DNA of 64,000 bases from Rotaria macrura (taxonomy: Eukaryota > Rotifera > Eurotatoria > Philodinida > Philodinidae). How positions within the stretch are numbered: position 1 is the first letter of the stretch; the number at the start of each line of letters is the position of its first letter. Shown here piece after piece: positions 61,624-64,000 of the stretch. The notes under the pieces are model-generated. The model saw only the letters and a list, made by a program, of their open reading frames with translations. It was not told the origin of the DNA and searched no databases. The stretch spans positions 62,001-126,000 of the forward strand of contig OENT01000049.1 of the NCBI GenBank assembly GCA_900239685.1, given 5' to 3'. The translations under genes were made by a program, and so were the position numbers.

Positions 61624-64000
61624 TATGCGTATTGATTATTGTTCAATGTTGCTGACCTATGCGTATGATTCAATAAAATGTGGAATACTATGTGTATATG
61701 AGTATAATTATGACACTTATATACGAAGCTGTAGCACGTGATTCTGTATTAGATTGTGAAATACCATCGTGAGAAAGAATGAATAAGGCAAGCAAACGAA
61801 ATGCATCGATGTGTTAATCATTTTTTTCCCATTTACGGGGAAATGGTGTCATCAACAGCGTATTTTGGAACAAAGAAAAATCAAACTTCGTCATTTTATG
61901 TCGTCTCTTATAAGATGATGTACGTAGAAATAGAAATTCTTCGTCTAAACAAGCACGCACTAATTCAAACATTGCTATTGCTTTAACTAAACCAATTGAA
62001 ATGACGCACGACATTTAGTTTTCTTTTTCATTTCAAAAACAATCGACGAAATGCGCTAGTGCAATATGAATTGTAAAAAGTTATTCTTAGAATTTAATTT
62101 AGATTTGCATTGAAAAATAATAACAAGTAAAATCGTACAAATTTGTAGATACGTTACATGAAGTGTATCAGGCGTTTCGTCAAGAACAAAATGATTCTAT
62201 CATTTAATGAAATAAAAATATCATTAAATAAATGAATAATTTTAGCTTCATGTAGATGTATATCTCATAGTTCTTCGCAAATGTCAAATCTGGACGGTAT
62301 CAGTTTTTTGTTTTTATCAATACCGACACCTATGTGAATCAGTATCTTGACTTGACTTGGCTTGTATACATCCGAGATGATTCATAATATAATTATTTTC
62401 TAATGTTTACTATTTTACGTCGTCACCAATGAAAAAATTCAAAACTTTTTGTATACTTCTATTCTAATAGAATCGATCTGCCCCAAGTGTCGAATATAAA
62501 CTTCTGCCTAATCAATGACAAAAGCAAATAAGAGGTTGAAAGTTATAGATTCATACTCTATTAATGATCAAAATAGAGTTTGAAGAAAGGCATTAAAATC
62601 GGAATATTGGAGGTTTTTTTCTACGAAAATAGATTTTAAAAGTTTTTTCTTCCCTATTGGCATTGTGGGATCTTTTCAAAAGCACTTGTATAACTCATGC
62701 GCTTGAACGCATCTCAGATTTGCCAAACTTTTTATTTTCACAATGATTATTCATTGTTGGTAAACGAATATATATATATTTATCATTACTTATCCATTAC
62801 TGAGTATTCTTTGGTTTTTCTCATAGATCTAAGCAGTTGCTAGAAAAAATTGAAGTTAAGTTGTTTCTCAAAAGTTCATATCAACCGTAAAATGAATTCC
62901 AAATCCTACTGAAAGAAGTTGATTTAATTGAGATTAAATGAAATTCTACAGTTTAATTAATTCAATTTACTTCAATATACGATTAATATATTATTATCTT
63001 AATGACTCGAATTACTTGAGCATAGATATAGATCAATACGACGAGTTGTTTTATGTAGGTATAATGAGATATGAGAAATCTGTTGTACTTACTATTCTAA
63101 ACAAGTAATTAGTTTAGAACAGACACAAACTATACTCTCATACATTCCAAGATTGAACATGAAAAAGTATTTTTGTTTTCAAGTACAAAAACATTTCTGC
63201 AATAAATTTGATATTAAGTGGACGCAGTGCAAAGTTACAGCACCATGTATTTTTCGTCTAATCATACATGTTTAAAAGAAGTTTTTGACGCTGATCCCAA
63301 AAACCATATTTATGTTCCATACAAATCAAGTTTGTAGCATCTAATCTTGACCTATGGTGGCATAATTCGTTAATCTTATAACACTTCAGATTTCGAAAGA
63401 ATCGACTTTTTCAACAATGAAAGGGGATTTAGAAAAGGAAAAAGCGATAAAAATTTTTCTAGAACGTCAAATAACGGTTTTAGTTATATAGAAATGAAAA
63501 TTTATCGGTTATGATACATGTATGGTCAGTAATGATGCTATACGATGGTAATTTTTGAAACGAACATATAATACGTGAAAAAGCTTCAGATTGTATTGCA
63601 AGATTCAGTTTTCTATGAGAAATGCAAAAAATTTAAATTGTTTAGTATGAAAAATTGATTACTGATGGACAAGATATTAAGTTTTTCTTTAATTATTAAC
63701 GAGCATGAATGTTAATATTCTCTGGTGAGTTCACATTGTTCTCGATAAATGTTCAGAATAATGTGAAAAAATAACATCAAATTTGTGATCAACGTCAAAA
63801 CTGCATCTAAATATTTATGATTAGGTGAAAAGCATGAAATGTTGTAACTTTGTATTGTGTGCATCTTGTATTATTCTATTGAAACTCTCAGTCAATGTTG
63901 TAGAGAGTCGAACAATGCAAAAAAAAGGTTATGAAAAACTTATATGTCATCTCATAGATTACGAGAGAAAAAAAGCATCTACGAAACTGACTATTATCTG
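61624..64000. other. Right-hand 2.4 kb, nothing recognised
   Basis: The left end must carry the promoter of the U-box gene. The rest is AT-rich without motifs or paired splice sites. A short CTTGACTTGACTTGG stretch near 62345-62365 echoes the units of the MITE-like element at 47491. Confidence 0.45.

Overview
The window looks like nuclear DNA of a small invertebrate, most probably a bdelloid rotifer (Rotaria-like or a relative; the genus cannot be settled from sequence alone). The evidence is AT-rich DNA, GT-AG introns that are often 53-70 nt but sometimes exceed 1 kb, animal genes (STIL, CARM1, PRPF8, ubiquilin, TEAD), and several things typical of bdelloids: a divergent F-box protein, an intronless bacterial-type glutathionylspermidine amidase, a U-box/VWA/Hint protein, and decayed copies of expanded families. 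Gene models were built by hand from splice signals, with reading phase checked at every junction. No similarity search was run.

Layout. 1-160: end of a GNAT acetyltransferase (+). 523-6375: STIL, centriole duplication (-). 9285-13649: CARM1, an arginine methyltransferase (-), with a possible two-exon 3' extension. 14280-25577: PRPF8, the core spliceosome protein (+), divergent from CARM1 across 630 bp. 25801-29451: ubiquilin (+), only 223 bp after the PRPF8 stop. 31452-35028: TEAD/Scalloped transcription factor (+) with two alternative first coding exons. 35-40 kb: mostly empty. 40043-41992: F-box protein with an unresolved splice (+). 43057-43722: glutathionylspermidine amidase (-).

47.4-51.7 kb is a transposon-rich stretch: two MITE-like elements, a ~1.07 kb Mutator-like element with 10-bp target duplications and a broken FLYWCH domain, and a ~0.8 kb element with ~155-bp terminal inverted repeats. 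It is followed by a TPR fragment (52.7 kb) and a decayed DBH/MOXD-like copper monooxygenase pseudogene (54.8-57.0 kb). 57290-61623: U-box-VWA-Vwaint-Hint protein (-). 61.6-64 kb: nothing recognisable.

The left half (STIL to TEAD, ~35 kb) is conserved, intron-rich housekeeping and regulatory sequence. The right half is accessory: lineage-expanded or transferred genes, pseudogenes and mobile DNA. The most interesting points are the possible PRPF8-ubiquilin operon with a candidate spliced-leader acceptor, the TEAD alternative starts, the stand-alone amidase, the U-box/VWA/Hint protein and the FLYWCH-bearing Mutator-like element.
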